Shown: piece by piece, positions 46,614-58,200 of the stretch
Position numbering within the stretch: the first letter of the stretch is position 1
Layout of the letters: each line of letters starts with the position of its first letter
DNA from: Sphagnum magellanicum
Lineage: Eukaryota > Streptophyta > Sphagnopsida > Sphagnales > Sphagnaceae
Assembly: GCA_021904315.1 (NCBI GenBank)
Contig: CM038918.1
Coordinates: 11,113,349 to 11,177,348 of the forward strand
Direction of reading: 5' to 3'
DNA: 64,000 bases
Made by a program: the position numbers and the translations under genes
The notes under the pieces: model-generated
Databases searched by the model: none
What the model was told of the DNA's origin: nothing
What the model saw: the letters and a program-made list of their open reading frames with translations, nothing else

Positions 46614-48438
46614 TGGAAGATGATAAATTTGCCTCTGCAATTTTGAAATTGGATTCCTGCTTACAAAAGGCATGGGCTCAAAATACGCAAACTGTGATTT
46701 CCTACTTAGAATCTGCTTAGGAAAGATAAAATCCTTTTAGAAATGACTCATCTATAAGTAAAACCAAAAGAAAATTTCATGTTCCAAAACATATTTTCTA
46801 TATATTTAGTTCAGTGATATGTGAGCATATCAAGGGTACATTTCTGTGACTTCTCTCACCCGCTATCCAACTGCAATTCATTTGGACAAATGACTGCAAA
46901 AACGGTTTCTACGTTCACCTCTCACTATTTCTCAACCCATTATGAAAAAACCCACACCTAGCAGTTGCAGGTGGAGAGAGTTAATATGATTGGAGTTCAA
47001 GTCAAAATGCTTTTGCACTTGTACAACTGGTTTTAAGTAATCCTTGAGGTGTTGTCAGTCTAGTGAGTGTCTTTGGATCTGGGGGGTTGAGGAGAAAGGG
47101 AGCTCGACATCCACTAGAACAGTGAAAACTCCACTAGAGATAGTGGGGCCAGTGTCTCAACTTTTTACAGAAAACGACCCAACTAATTGAGTGGGGATAG
47201 TACAAATAATGGATGAGTGAGAGATCGTGGACACAGTACCCTTAGAGTACTATGGAACAGGCCTGGAATGATCTGTTCCACCTAGGAATGCAGCAAAGAT
47301 TGGTCCGATGAGGACACCTTTTGCTGCATTCCTAGGTGGAACAGATGATACCAGACCTGTTCCATAGTACTCTAAGGGTACTGTGTCCATGATCTCCCCA
47401 CTCATCCATTATTTGTACTATCATGGTGACAGGTTCCACCAGGACCTGTTCCAGGGTGTAACTGGTAGATGTGGCAAACCTTATCATAAGCCTAGACATA
47501 CGTAGGAAAGGAGGTGTTAAGATTTGGAAGGCTCTTACACCAACTGTTTTATGAGGGGAGGAACTTTACACTTAGATGATAAATAAAATATTCATCAAGA
47601 AGATGCTAGAATGGTAAAGGTACTCCAGTAGACATCATTATGATCAAGTGGCCTTCAGTACCCAACTTCAACAACATCCTTGTTCAACACATCAAGAGTA
47701 ATACCTCATTGCATCCATACATCTTCATCACTGCATTGGTAACCACAACTTCATGGCTTGATGATGATAGTGTCACTTGAAAGACATAGGTGACATCTTT
47801 GCCAGAAGAAATGGCACCTTCTTACCAGAAGATTTGGAGACCCAATTGAACTACGCCCAATTGAAGCCCGATTGCTTTTATTGCTACAGAAAGATCATTA
47901 CACCAAAGGGAGTTTGCACATTCAGTTCGTGGTGCTCTACAGCCACCTCTTCTTAATACTACAACTTCGAAACTGATATTTCAGATTGGTTTCAGGTGGT
48001 CAGGATCATGGAAAAAACAAGTAGCTCATTACAACGAACCAGCAAACAATTGCAATAATCATGTGAGAATTTAGTGTATTGCAATCAATTCCTTATTTTT
48101 TTATTTTGAGCTCTTCTACAGCTAAACAAGCTGTAGACTACAGAGGACTTTGCAAAGCAAGGTTGAGAGATCGCTGCCCTGCTTGTTCAACAAAATATGG
48201 GTTTGAAACATAGATGGAACACACCTGTGATCACCTTCCATCTGGAAATCAAATCTGAATCCTATTCAATCAACAGCTTAAACAAACAGATTGACAAGAA
48301 TCTCCAACATAGAGATAGTCACTGGAGTAATCCAGATGATCTTTGTTAGCTAATTGAAGCACCCTGATGTGGAAGAGGAATGCACATACAGCTTGGAGAC
48401 ATCAAGGAGATCTTTCTTCAGACTTTGAAGCAAGCCCA
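46614..48438. other. Region between convergent genes PIG-G and F-box/kelch
   Basis: This holds the 3' untranslated regions of both genes and the long inverted repeat 47196-47422. No open frame of note lies between. Poly(A) sites could not be pinned. The two transcripts may overlap at their 3' ends, which is inference. Confidence 0.55.
47196..47422. repeat. Long imperfect inverted repeat (arms about 102 bp, 22-base loop)
   Basis: The left arm 47196-47297 and right arm 47320-47422 are reverse complements with roughly 8-10 mismatches or small gaps. Shared words include GATAGTACAAATAATGG, GACACAGTACCCTTAGAG and TGTTCCACCTAGGAATGCAG. Transcribed in either direction it would form a near-perfect stem of about 100 bp. 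It could be a foldback transposon, a MITE with little interior, or a young small-RNA hairpin locus. Confidence 0.9.
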
Positions 48439-49638
48439 CTAGAAGACATAAGCATTCAGGCGTGGCTCAAAACTGATACCACAAGATTGGCCAATGTTGA
48501 CTTCAGGAAGCTCTGCAGGGAAGTCAGAACTAGGCCACCAATCCCAAGTGCAATGAATGATATCGTACATCAAAGCAGGCATGTAGTTACTGCTGCTAGG
48601 AACAGTGAAGAAGATCAAGTCTCCAGTTCCAAAGCACGAGAGGGGCTTACTTGGTAACATGTTTGTTCCAAAATCTTTGCACAACTGTGGTGGCATTCTC
48701 TCAAGTTCAATCCACTCCCATTTCTTGGAATCCAGCTCCCAAATCTGAATTCTGAACACCATCTGTTCTTCAATTCCTCCGACCAGCATCAATCTGCCCT
48801 TGCATTCCACAAGAGACGGTGACATAATGGGTGCAGGCATTCGCACAGGGAGTTCATGCCAACTTCCCTGCTGCAAGTCGTATGCAAGAAGACAAAGAGT
48901 AGAGAAGGGGAATGTGAGGCAGTAGAAGATCCCATCACACCACAGGGATGCATCTCCTCCGTACTTGCGAGCAGCGAGAGTAGGAGTGCTTCCTACTGTC
49001 CAGGAGTTTGTCTTGGAGTCATAGACTTCAGTGATCATACCGTGGTCTTCACGACGACCGCAGACAAGAACCTTGAAGGAGGCCGGGGTGGCTGCTTCCT
49101 CATACACCATGCCGACCGTAGAGATCATCCAGGTGTTCATAGGAGGTAGCTGTCGCCACTTTTGTGTCATAGGATTGCACACGTACATGCCTGGCCACTG
49201 GAACCAAGCATTTGAGAAGCAGAGCAAGCCGCCCGCTGATGCCACGACATGAAGCTCCTGAGCGTTGAAGGGGATAGGAACATCATGCCATGTGTCCATG
49301 CCAGAATCGTAGGCAAACAGAGACTTCTCTGTGGAGGTCATGACAACCCATGGCTTCTGCGGTGGCGGCAGCAAGGTGGTTTCTGCACGCATCTTTGCAA
49401 AAGCGCCTGTGAAGACATAGTGATCCCATTTCTTGCAGACCGCCCGCATCCGTACTAGACTCTGCAAAGGCAGATACACTAAAACTCTTTCCACAACCTC
49501 TTCCGGTAACTTACTCCATATCTGCGGATCCAACTCTACTAGTACGCCTGCTGTCTTTGCCATGATCTTCTCACGGAATCCCGAGGCAGCTGCTGCCACT
49601 CCCCCTTCTCGGCTTGCGGCACGTGCACCTTCTTCCAT
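48439..49638 (-). CDS. F-box/kelch-repeat protein, single coding exon
   Basis: A single uninterrupted coding exon encodes 399 aa. The first in-frame ATG is at 49638. The open frame extends 12 codons further upstream, but only with a non-ATG codon at its end. An F-box lies at about residues 39-76 (DPQIWSKLPEEVVERVLVYL, then RAVCKKWDHYV), the part that binds the Skp1/ASK adaptor. A kelch-like beta-propeller follows from about 100 to 375, with repeated blades such as VCNPMTQKWRQLPPM, VYDSKTNSWTVGSTP, AYDLQQGSWHELPV and IWELDSKKWEWIELERMP, expected to bind the substrate of an SCF ubiquitin ligase. It resembles plant proteins of the At5g15710/At3g61590 kind, but I cannot assign an orthologue. The N-terminal 37 residues are Ala/Gly/Arg-rich. 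A 28-codon uORF lies just upstream. Confidence 0.92.
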   Translation of the reverse strand: MEEGARAASREGGVAAAASGFREKIMAKTAGVLVELDPQIWSKLPEEVVERVLVYLPLQSLVRMRAVCKKWDHYVFTGAFAKMRAETTLLPPPQKPWVVMTSTEKSLFAYDSGMDTWHDVPIPFNAQELHVVASAGGLLCFSNAWFQWPGMYVCNPMTQKWRQLPPMNTWMISTVGMVYEEAATPASFKVLVCGRREDHGMITEVYDSKTNSWTVGSTPTLAARKYGGDASLWCDGIFYCLTFPFSTLCLLAYDLQQGSWHELPVRMPAPIMSPSLVECKGRLMLVGGIEEQMVFRIQIWELDSKKWEWIELERMPPQLCKDFGTNMLPSKPLSCFGTGDLIFFTVPSSSNYMPALMYDIIHCTWDWWPSSDFPAELPEVNIGQSCGISFEPRLNAYVF

Positions 49639-49670
49639 TTGCCGCCTTCGGAAAAACACTGATCGGATTC

Positions 49671-49757
49671 TCAAAAAAAGGTATGATCCTCAAGGTTATC
49701 TTCTTCCACTGCGCTCACTGTTCTCCTTCGTTCCTTTGTTGATGATTCCAACAACAT
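49671..49757 (-). other. Upstream ORF (28 codons) of the F-box gene
   Basis: ATG at 49757 (minus) opens a frame MLLESSTKERRR...EDHTFF that stops at 49671-49673, 32 bases before the main ATG. It lies in the GC-richer leader. A likely splice acceptor (TTTCTTTCCTCAG on the minus strand, near 49840) just upstream suggests it is within the last leader exon. Such short uORFs usually lower translation of the main frame. Expression is inferred. Confidence 0.5.
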
Positions 49758-50900
49758 GGACCTAATATAGACCAAGAGAGAAGCGGAGTTGTGCTCTCCT
49801 ACCGCAAGAAAGCCATCATCCGGCCACTGTGAGAGATCCTGAGGAAAGAAACAGAAGACGCTCGAAAGTAAAATTGAGATACAAAGAGTTTCTAAGCTCA
49901 AGCTTCGTTACAGAAGCACAGTTCGAAGGAACTGACGCACAAGGATATGGATAGACATACGCAGAAACACAACGAAGAAGAAGAATCGACGCAAACAAGC
50001 AGTCTACTACGGATCCAAAATGAAACAAAAAAATCTCTCTCTCGTCTCATTTCATCCCACACATCCAAAACTCCAAATGCTGAGACGACACCAAGAAAGA
50101 ACGTCGGATCCAGAATGAAAGCGGGGGAAAAAAACCAAAGCCTGACAACAACAAAGCACAAGCCAATGCATGACACAAGACCGGGAAAACAAAAACAAAA
50201 AACACCGGAAAAGAAAAAGAAAAAGAACAAACAGACGATCGATTCACAGCATCAATAGCATCAGCAACAACAGCAGCAACAGAATCAACGTCGACTTCGA
50301 TTCTTGATCGTTGACGCTGTAGGGGGGGCGTGGGGACATGCTTCAACAAATATCGCCTTTTGGTGATGGTTGTTGATCTACCTAATCACAACGCGCTGGT
50401 GCTAGCTGCAACTGTACAGCCACGACGACGACAACGACGACGACGAATTGAGAGGCATGCCTGGTGGTTCTCGGTTGTAGTAATAAATAAGACGAGGCCG
50501 GGGGACAAAGATCTGGTCGCAATCCCTGCTTGACCTGCCTACCAACTACTGCATGGCTCTCATCACTGATGTGCGTCAACTTCATCTCCGAACTCTGTCT
50601 TCCTGCTGCAACAGACATAGCTACTTACTCTTTGTCTCTCTCGGCATGTCGGAGGTCTGTCTCTCCCTGTCTCTCTCTCTCTCTCTCTCCGGACGTGTTG
50701 CTGGCTGCGAGAGCTTTAAAAGCTTCCTCGCTTGGTTTTTCCGACAGAAGCCTGCCGCCCCTGTCGTCCGTTGCACACAACGCGCTGATGAAGCGACGAC
50801 AGACGGACAGACAGACGACGAAGAACTGGTGAACTGGGACAGATTCTTTGTTGTAGCCATTGGATGTCATCCTTGTTGTCGCACAGAACTTTCTTTTTAA
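49675..50900 (-). promoter_or_regulatory. Leader, possible leader intron and promoter of the F-box gene
   Basis: This GC-richer block contrasts with the AT-rich DNA after 50.9 kb. It contains CT/GA runs (50660-50690), GAC/GACA repeats (50420-50440, 50800-50820) and a purine-rich stretch at 50190-50230. A pyrimidine tract plus CAG on the minus strand near 49840 suggests a leader intron. No TATA box was securely placed. Frames in both directions here are low-complexity. Confidence 0.45.
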
Positions 50901-51854
50901 TAACATAAATAAATGGACTATTGTCAGTGCTAACTGCGAAAAGCAGCCAAAAACACTTTGTGCAATAACACGCACTCTCTGCTGCTATCAAATTCTCAAG
51001 ATTTGGTTGGTAGGCGACTTGAAATTTTTTTATTTTATTTTATTTTATATTCCCAGATTTATATACATTTTTAAAATCTTAATCTTCATTTTTTAATTTT
51101 TTCTTATATTTGTATTTCTAGATTATTTTTCCTAAAAGTAAGTAAGTAAGTGTGTGTGTGTGTGTGTGTGTGTATATAGCACTTTTTTATTATTCATTTA
51201 TTTAAATGACAATGACTCTTTGAAATTGGATTAGGTAAGACGACTTTAAGTTTCATAAGTTGTTTTTAATAGACAAGTTTTTTTTTAAAATATTTTTTAA
51301 ATTAGAATTTGTTTAGCTAATTCCCTAGTAAAGTGGAATAAAAAGGTGTCTTTTCGAATCTACGTCTTTTATGAAAAAGAAAATAAAATTACAACACCAT
51401 AGTTATAAGTAGATTTTTAATATCTTTTTTTATTTATTGATTTGCATCCCATCTATCTTCAATTCGTTTTGAATTTAATTCAATTTAATTCAGAAATTTG
51501 AATTTATTTTTTTATAAAAGCACCAGGAAGAAAATTCTCATGTATATGTATGTCATGTAACAAAGTGTAAAGTGATACCCATCCAATACCCGTTGGGTAT
51601 CATAAGAAAATAAAAACAAAAACAGATGTTTTACCATGGCACTTTAGGTTTATTTCAACCATTGATTTTACATATATCTCTTGTTGGATCTTGTCTATTC
51701 ATCTTTTTTTTTTTTTAATGCAAGTAAGAGCATCCCCGCACCGGTTGGGCTTGTATTAATATTTAATACATTCATCATAAAAATTAAATGTTAATTAAAT
51801 GTTCCCACACCTCCTCACCCATAAATAATTTGAACAATTTTTTTTTAAAGCATT
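50901..51854. other. AT-rich intergenic DNA with (GT)n microsatellite
   Basis: No gene is seen. A GT dinucleotide run occupies 51151-51172, preceded by AAGT repeats. Long T-rich stretches surround it. Confidence 0.6.
51151..51172. repeat. (TG)11 microsatellite
   Basis: Eleven TG units, directly preceded by four AAGT/AGTA units. Confidence 0.93.
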
Positions 51855-52240
51855 AGAGTTATCCATAAAGTAATGAAAACACAGCACCAGAACCCTGAGT
51901 TTGGTCATACACAGGATGAGATTTTTTTTAAACCTGCACAAAAAAGAAAGTACATTAGCATTAAGGGGAGTGAAATTCAGAAAACCATCAAGTTTTGTGG
52001 TAAACTGAGTTTCATCAAGTCTTTGGTTTTTTTTTAACCCCTCTATTGCTGTTACCTGTATATTTTCATTGCTCCTACCTGTACAACGACTATGATTACT
52101 CTCGAACGTTGTGCATTAAGTGTTGAGTTTCAGCATTTCATACTGAGATTTAATAAAATTTCATTACTTTGCGGATACCACTGAACGAAGGGATAGCAGG
52201 TGAAAGGAGGCCCAAAGTCAGGGTGAAGACAGGGCTATTT
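51855..52240. repeat. Dispersed repeat, inverted partner of 62715-63095
   Basis: Read forward, this segment matches the reverse complement of 62715-63095. Shared words include CACCAGAACCCTGAGTTTGG, AAACCTGC, TGGTAAACTGAGTTTCATC, CCTGTA and GTGAAAGGAGGCCCAAAG. Homology begins near ATTAGAGTT and ends near the GACAGGG..ATAGGG word. About 385 bases, with identity roughly 65-75 percent. It has no TG..CA LTR ends and no coding potential. Confidence 0.75.
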
Positions 52241-55200
52241 TACACATAACTCACTCTGACTGGCCAATTAAAAGGAGTCATTTGGTTGATATCGTCCCCA
52301 ACAAAAGCATAATGGTGAGGGCCTGTGACCACGGAAAATTATGAGAGCCTTCTAAACTCATCCAAAGGCCATCCCATGGAAATTCAACAACCATTTAGGC
52401 CCAGGCTCCCAAGTGTAATGTAAAGTGAAAATAAACTTTGTTGAGATATCTTAACATTAGAAGTGAACCAAATCGGGTTAAATATTTGTTTTATAAAAGA
52501 TAAAATAATTACATAAAAAATATATTCCAACCAATCACGAATTTGCAATCAATATCTCAAAAAAAATTTAAAGGTTGAAAATTTTGGAAAGAAATGCCAG
52601 TATTCTAAAATACTTTTTTTTATTGCACATAAAACAAATGCAGGAAAAATATTTAAATAAATTCTAACCAATCACAATTCTACAATCAATGCTTCAAAAA
52701 AACATTAATTTATTTTTTTTAATTTAAGATTTTTTTTACCTCATGGCATAACCAACTTTTGTGCCCACTTAACAAAAATCTTAAATTAAATTTGAGCTTT
52801 GCATTGTTGCAGACTACTAGTGACAATCAACTCTTTTCTTTTTTTTCTCTTATGTTTTCATACAATTTTCAATCATTTATCAATATTTAGTTCAATGTCA
52901 AATTTAATCTAAATTGATATACATTCATGAACATGAAAAGACACATTAACTACCTCACTTCTTTTTCTTATCCACCAACATGGTATGTTTTTTAAAATTA
53001 ACATGTGTCTTTTAATGTTCATGAAATGAATACTAATTTAAAACTAAATTTGACATTGACATAAATATACGAAAACATTAAAAAAATTTAAAATAATTGG
53101 TCATCATTGGTAGCACAGCAACGCAAAGCTCAAATAGTTCTTAAGAAAATTTATAGGAAAAAGAATTTTTTTTAATAAAATGAAATAGTTAAGCTTGAAA
53201 ATGAGATAGTTATTTCTCAGATTGTCTTTGGAATGGTTTATGGACAACCATACGAAGGATTCCAAAAATCTCCCATTTACCAATTCCAATTACTCGTCCC
53301 TAGAATTTCAACCAATGGGAATGTTTTAAAGTAATTGTCTAACAATGGTTAGGCTAGTGTCATCTCAAATAGGTGGGCCCAACTTAACCTCCGTTAGACC
53401 ATGAAACATTATACATAAGCTCTCACTTAGGATTCTATGTCAAATTTTCATTTGCCTTCATTTCCTTGGTTAAGCCTTCAAGCTTTACCTCTAATCAAAA
53501 TGAACTTATACTTTCACAATCTTTTTCCTGTAATCACATATTTTGTATTTCAATGATCATGGGCTTTTAGTCTCTAGTGTAAAGAGGACTTAATATGATA
53601 TGCAAAAGCATATAAAAGTGCAATGCAAAAATCAATTTTCACATTTTTTAAAAAAATTTATCACTCAAACATTTTAATAATACAATCCATTAGTGGAGAT
53701 GTTTTAAAGTCCTTGGATGAGAGCATTTTCAGAAATAGGTTTGCACTTCACACTTGGCTATCACCACCTACAGGCCCTTAGTCTAGTAATGCCCTCAAAA
53801 TTATCCCTAACCCTAGGTTTTAACACTTAATGATTTTATTTTTGAATTTATCACCACTGTGGCTTCCAACGAATCTTTAATTGTTCTTTGCATGGATGAA
53901 AATGTCATAACTATTCTTTGCATGGATGAAAAGAGGGCATGTGAATTCTCCTTAGGGATGGTTATGTTTGGTAACAAGGGGGCATTTTTTTGTAATTTTG
54001 CAAAAGAAAAAGATTTTTTTGAGGAAAAACCTGCTTTCCAGTGTACTCTGTGGAGTGTTTATTCAGCAAAAATTCTCAACTTTTGCCCAAAAAAATAGAG
54101 GGGGGTGCCTCTCAATTTTATTTATTTTTATTTATTTATTTATTTCTTCCAATGAGCCATTTTGATTCACACATCACAAATATATATATAATTAAAAATA
54201 TTAATTCTGAAAATTGAAACTTGGAGTATATCATTGGGATCATTTGAAAACATGGTGGGAGAATTAAAAAATTTAAATTTATGCCCACACCTCTCGCCAA
54301 GAAAAAAAGATGAGCCTTCTTGAGAGCTTGTTCAACCATCTCATTGGCTACATGCAAATTCTATTCCTAAAATTGGCTGTCACAATTTTGGGTTTGAACT
54401 ATTGCCCCTTCGTAAAGAGGGAGGGTATCTATTCATGCATTTTTTTTTTAGGTTTTAGCTAGATGGTACATGCAACCATCTAACATTTTCACTTGTGGTG
54501 CAATCAATTTCATTTGTAATGTGAATCAAAGGTGAAAAACATTCTTGAGATATCAATCAATGGTGTGCAAAACCATTAATGCTTCGAAACATGTGCTAGT
54601 AAAACCCATTACATACCCACCTAATGGAATGGTAGCTTGCCCTATGGGGCTTATTACAATTGTAAGTGGAATGAATATTAGAAATATCATTCCATAGTAA
54701 AAAAATTTAAAGAGTCACCATTAACATTGATACCAAAATTCAAATTACATTTCTCATATGTGTTAAATGATGACCAACATCGAACCAAAAAATAATTATA
54801 ATTTATTCATATCCCCAAAAGCAACAAATTATATTAAAATTAAATTATGTGTCAAATAAAGACCAATGTTGATCAATTCTTAGAATTTGGACCAAGCCTT
54901 TGCAAGTTTTTTGACAAGTTATATATGCATATAATTAACGGGGTTCAATTAATTTAAAAAACCCACCCTTAGCTCCACCCCCAACAAGTCCCAAAATCTC
55001 ATATTTGTTCCTTGTTCCATGCAACCTAACAAAATGAATTTTTTCATACCCAATTTCACCTTTACTCCAACACCCACAAATGGTCAAGGTTTTCTAAAAT
55101 CTAATTTGTTAATACTTTGAAAATCACCAATTTTTTCAAACACAATCTAAGGGTTTTCAATTTTTTTGAGTTTGAATGTGATGGAGAAGGTGGGAACACA

Positions 55201-58200
55201 ATAAAATAAAATAAATCTTGGATTTGTTTTTGAACGTAACATTGGAATGTTCTGAGGGAGCATTATTTACATTGCCTCTTCCCTTTACACCTTTACTCAA
55301 ATATAGCAAGTGCATCAAAGTTCAACCTAGACAAAGGTGAAAGGATTTTCAGCAAATAAAGTTGTGTTGTCTTTCTTACATTTTCCCTCTTGTGCCTTAT
55401 ATTTCTTCCTATCATTGATCTCAAGGTGCACTATACAACTATCGTAGGTATTCTTTGTATCTACTTGTTGGCACTTCGCTTCTTACATTGTTATCAATCA
55501 AAAACTTGGTTCGTTGCAAGCCAAAATCTTATGTTGTCATTCTCCAATTGGGCTAGCTTTCTTTGCCCTATTGCTTCTCTATTCTTTCACTTGTTGATAT
55601 GTGTTATTACCATTTGCACATGTCTATCCACCCTCACAAATCACGACTTTTATGATTCTTACACTTATTTCACAATTTTGATTCCTTAATGTTGTTTTCA
55701 TAAAGTTTCTAACTCCATATGCTAGTGTTAACATGAAACCTAAATCAAACATTAATGATTTTTATGTTGTAGTTGGGAGCTCGGTAGAATATGCATCATC
55801 ATCATTGTGAACATTAATGTAAAGCAAAATGACCTTTCTAACACCAACAACAATGAGCTTCTTGTGCAAGAGATGTTGTTGGAGAGTTTGAAGAAGCAAG
55901 GGAAAAATTAGAAGCCTCACCATAGGAATTCAACCACTTGGGCTTTCTTTAAGGTGAACAATAACTAACATGTTGATTTGAATAATTGTCAAATCATGCA
56001 ATGCATAGTTTGCCATAATGATCTAATGATTTGCTCAAAGATTTTGGCCTTGGGCACAAGTTGTTGCAAAGACCTCATTGCTTACCATAAGATTAATGGC
56101 ATAATAACCATAAGAAACATGCGGAACAATACCACTCCTCTATACATAAAAGGCATTGAAAGAAGGTAAAGGTTCATCCCCAAAGTTCTCTTGAGCAGAA
56201 CTAGTTAATAAGTGATGGAAAATAACCCCAAATGCCATCTCCAATTCTTTTCCTTTTCGAATCCATTCCTTAAAATCCATGAGATGTAAAAGGGTTCTTC
56301 AAGGATATCATGTTGTTTGTGATCAAAAATTGTTTGCCATTAAATAATGTTGAATTTGGTTCCACAAATTGGCATATGAGTTATGCTCAAAGGTGGCATT
56401 CCATTCTAAGAATATTTTTATTAAAAAAATTATTCTTGCAAGGTGAAAGCATGGTGCACTAGACCAAAATGGATGTCACATCACTATTTTTGCAAATGAT
56501 GAAATGTAATTGAAGGTTCTATGATAATTGTATTGAATATTTCATTGTCTGGACTCAAATATGTGTGATAATTTGTGTGTAATGTAGTGCATAAAGCATT
56601 TGTACAACTAGAAATGGTTTCATAATATCTTAGAATTCTTAAATATGTGGATAGATCTTGTGAAAAATTATGTGAACTTTGTTTTCAATGAAAAAAATAT
56701 TTTTAAAAAAATCAATCACATGAATTGGTGAAACATATTTATATGACATTTGAAAATCAACATTCGAGAAATAAACATAATTATTTTTAAATGGATGCTC
56801 TAAAGTTAAATATATTTTAAAATTCATAATGAACATAAAATTATTTAAAAGTTTAAAAACAACTCATTTGTATTATCAATATGAAAAATGGTTTAAAACA
56901 AATGATATCATTCAATAAGACCTAAGGCATGATGAACACTAACAATCTCCCTATTCAAACATAATTAGGATTGGAAAAATAATTAATTAATTGATGTGAA
57001 TACAAAAGCCCAAGTTGATATTTACCATTATAATATATTTATATAATAAAAAAATAAGCCACGTAAATCAAAGCAATTGAATCAATTTAGACAAAGTTGT
57101 GTTATTTCAAAAATGAATTTGAGGTTAAGGCTTGGAATTATGAAAAGGTTAACAAAAGGATTGCAAAAAAAATTCACTCATGTATGGACTTTGAATGTGC
57201 CAAAATTGGTCCATCACACAATGTTATCACCTTGCACTAATGAATCAGACCTTGGTAGAATATGTGCAAGATGCCTTGGTCATTCATGTTTGTTAGCCAC
57301 ATGAACTTTTGATCTTTGAATGTTGAAAAGGGCCCACAATGTTTTCGAGATTGTTGTTAATTTTTTCTCCAATAACCCAAAGCCCAAACATGTTGGTGTT
57401 AGATGGTTTGACATGGATGATATGAATGGTGTTGTGATGATTATGAAGTTGAAACAACTCTTCAACAAATTTTCACTCACATAAAAGATTGTGGCCAATG
57501 TCAAAGATGAAAGGTTCAATTTGTAAACTTGTGTGACATTTTTCAATTCAATTGTTTCATGTGATGACCTTGGCATGTTTGAACCATCTAATGGCTCTTG
57601 TTTTGGGCATGCATTTCTAAGGTATGTCAATATGTTATTTCAAATGACAAGTTAGATGGAAAATTACATTATGCATGAACAAAGTATGCCCAAGCCAACA
57701 TCTAAAGATGTGTCATGTGATTAAAAAACTTACCAAGGGGAGTTAGGTGTGGGACAAGGTTTGCATGGATTTTGGTTTTAGCCCCCACAAATTGAACACC
57801 CCAGTGAAGATGATGTATTTTTTGGCCTATAACCTTTTCTGTTTCATGGTTTATCATTTTACATATTCTCATTGTTTTTTCAAAATTTTCAAATGTTGGA
57901 TGAAAATTATCAATTTTTTTGTGGAATTAAAAATCATTGCACAATGCAAAACCACCCAACATCAACATTTGAAAAGCAATAACAACAATTACATGGCATT
58001 TAAGTGCACATTTGTGAACTAAGTGATAATGGTATTTTTTCATGACTTGGCATTTGTAGGAAAATCAACCTTGAGTTTTTGGTGGATTTTGGTGTTTAAG
58101 TATTTTATTGTAATAGATTTTCTTGGACCTTCATGGCCAAATTTTTTGTGGTTAATTTGTCATTGGTTGATTATTTTCCACGATTGATTTTTTTTCATGT

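Noticed and set aside
48367-49458. Plus-strand frames opposite the F-box gene.
   Set aside because: They are mirror frames of a well-supported minus-strand coding exon.
49639-49674. F-box protein start at 49674.
   Set aside because: That codon is TTG on the minus strand. The first in-frame ATG is 49638.
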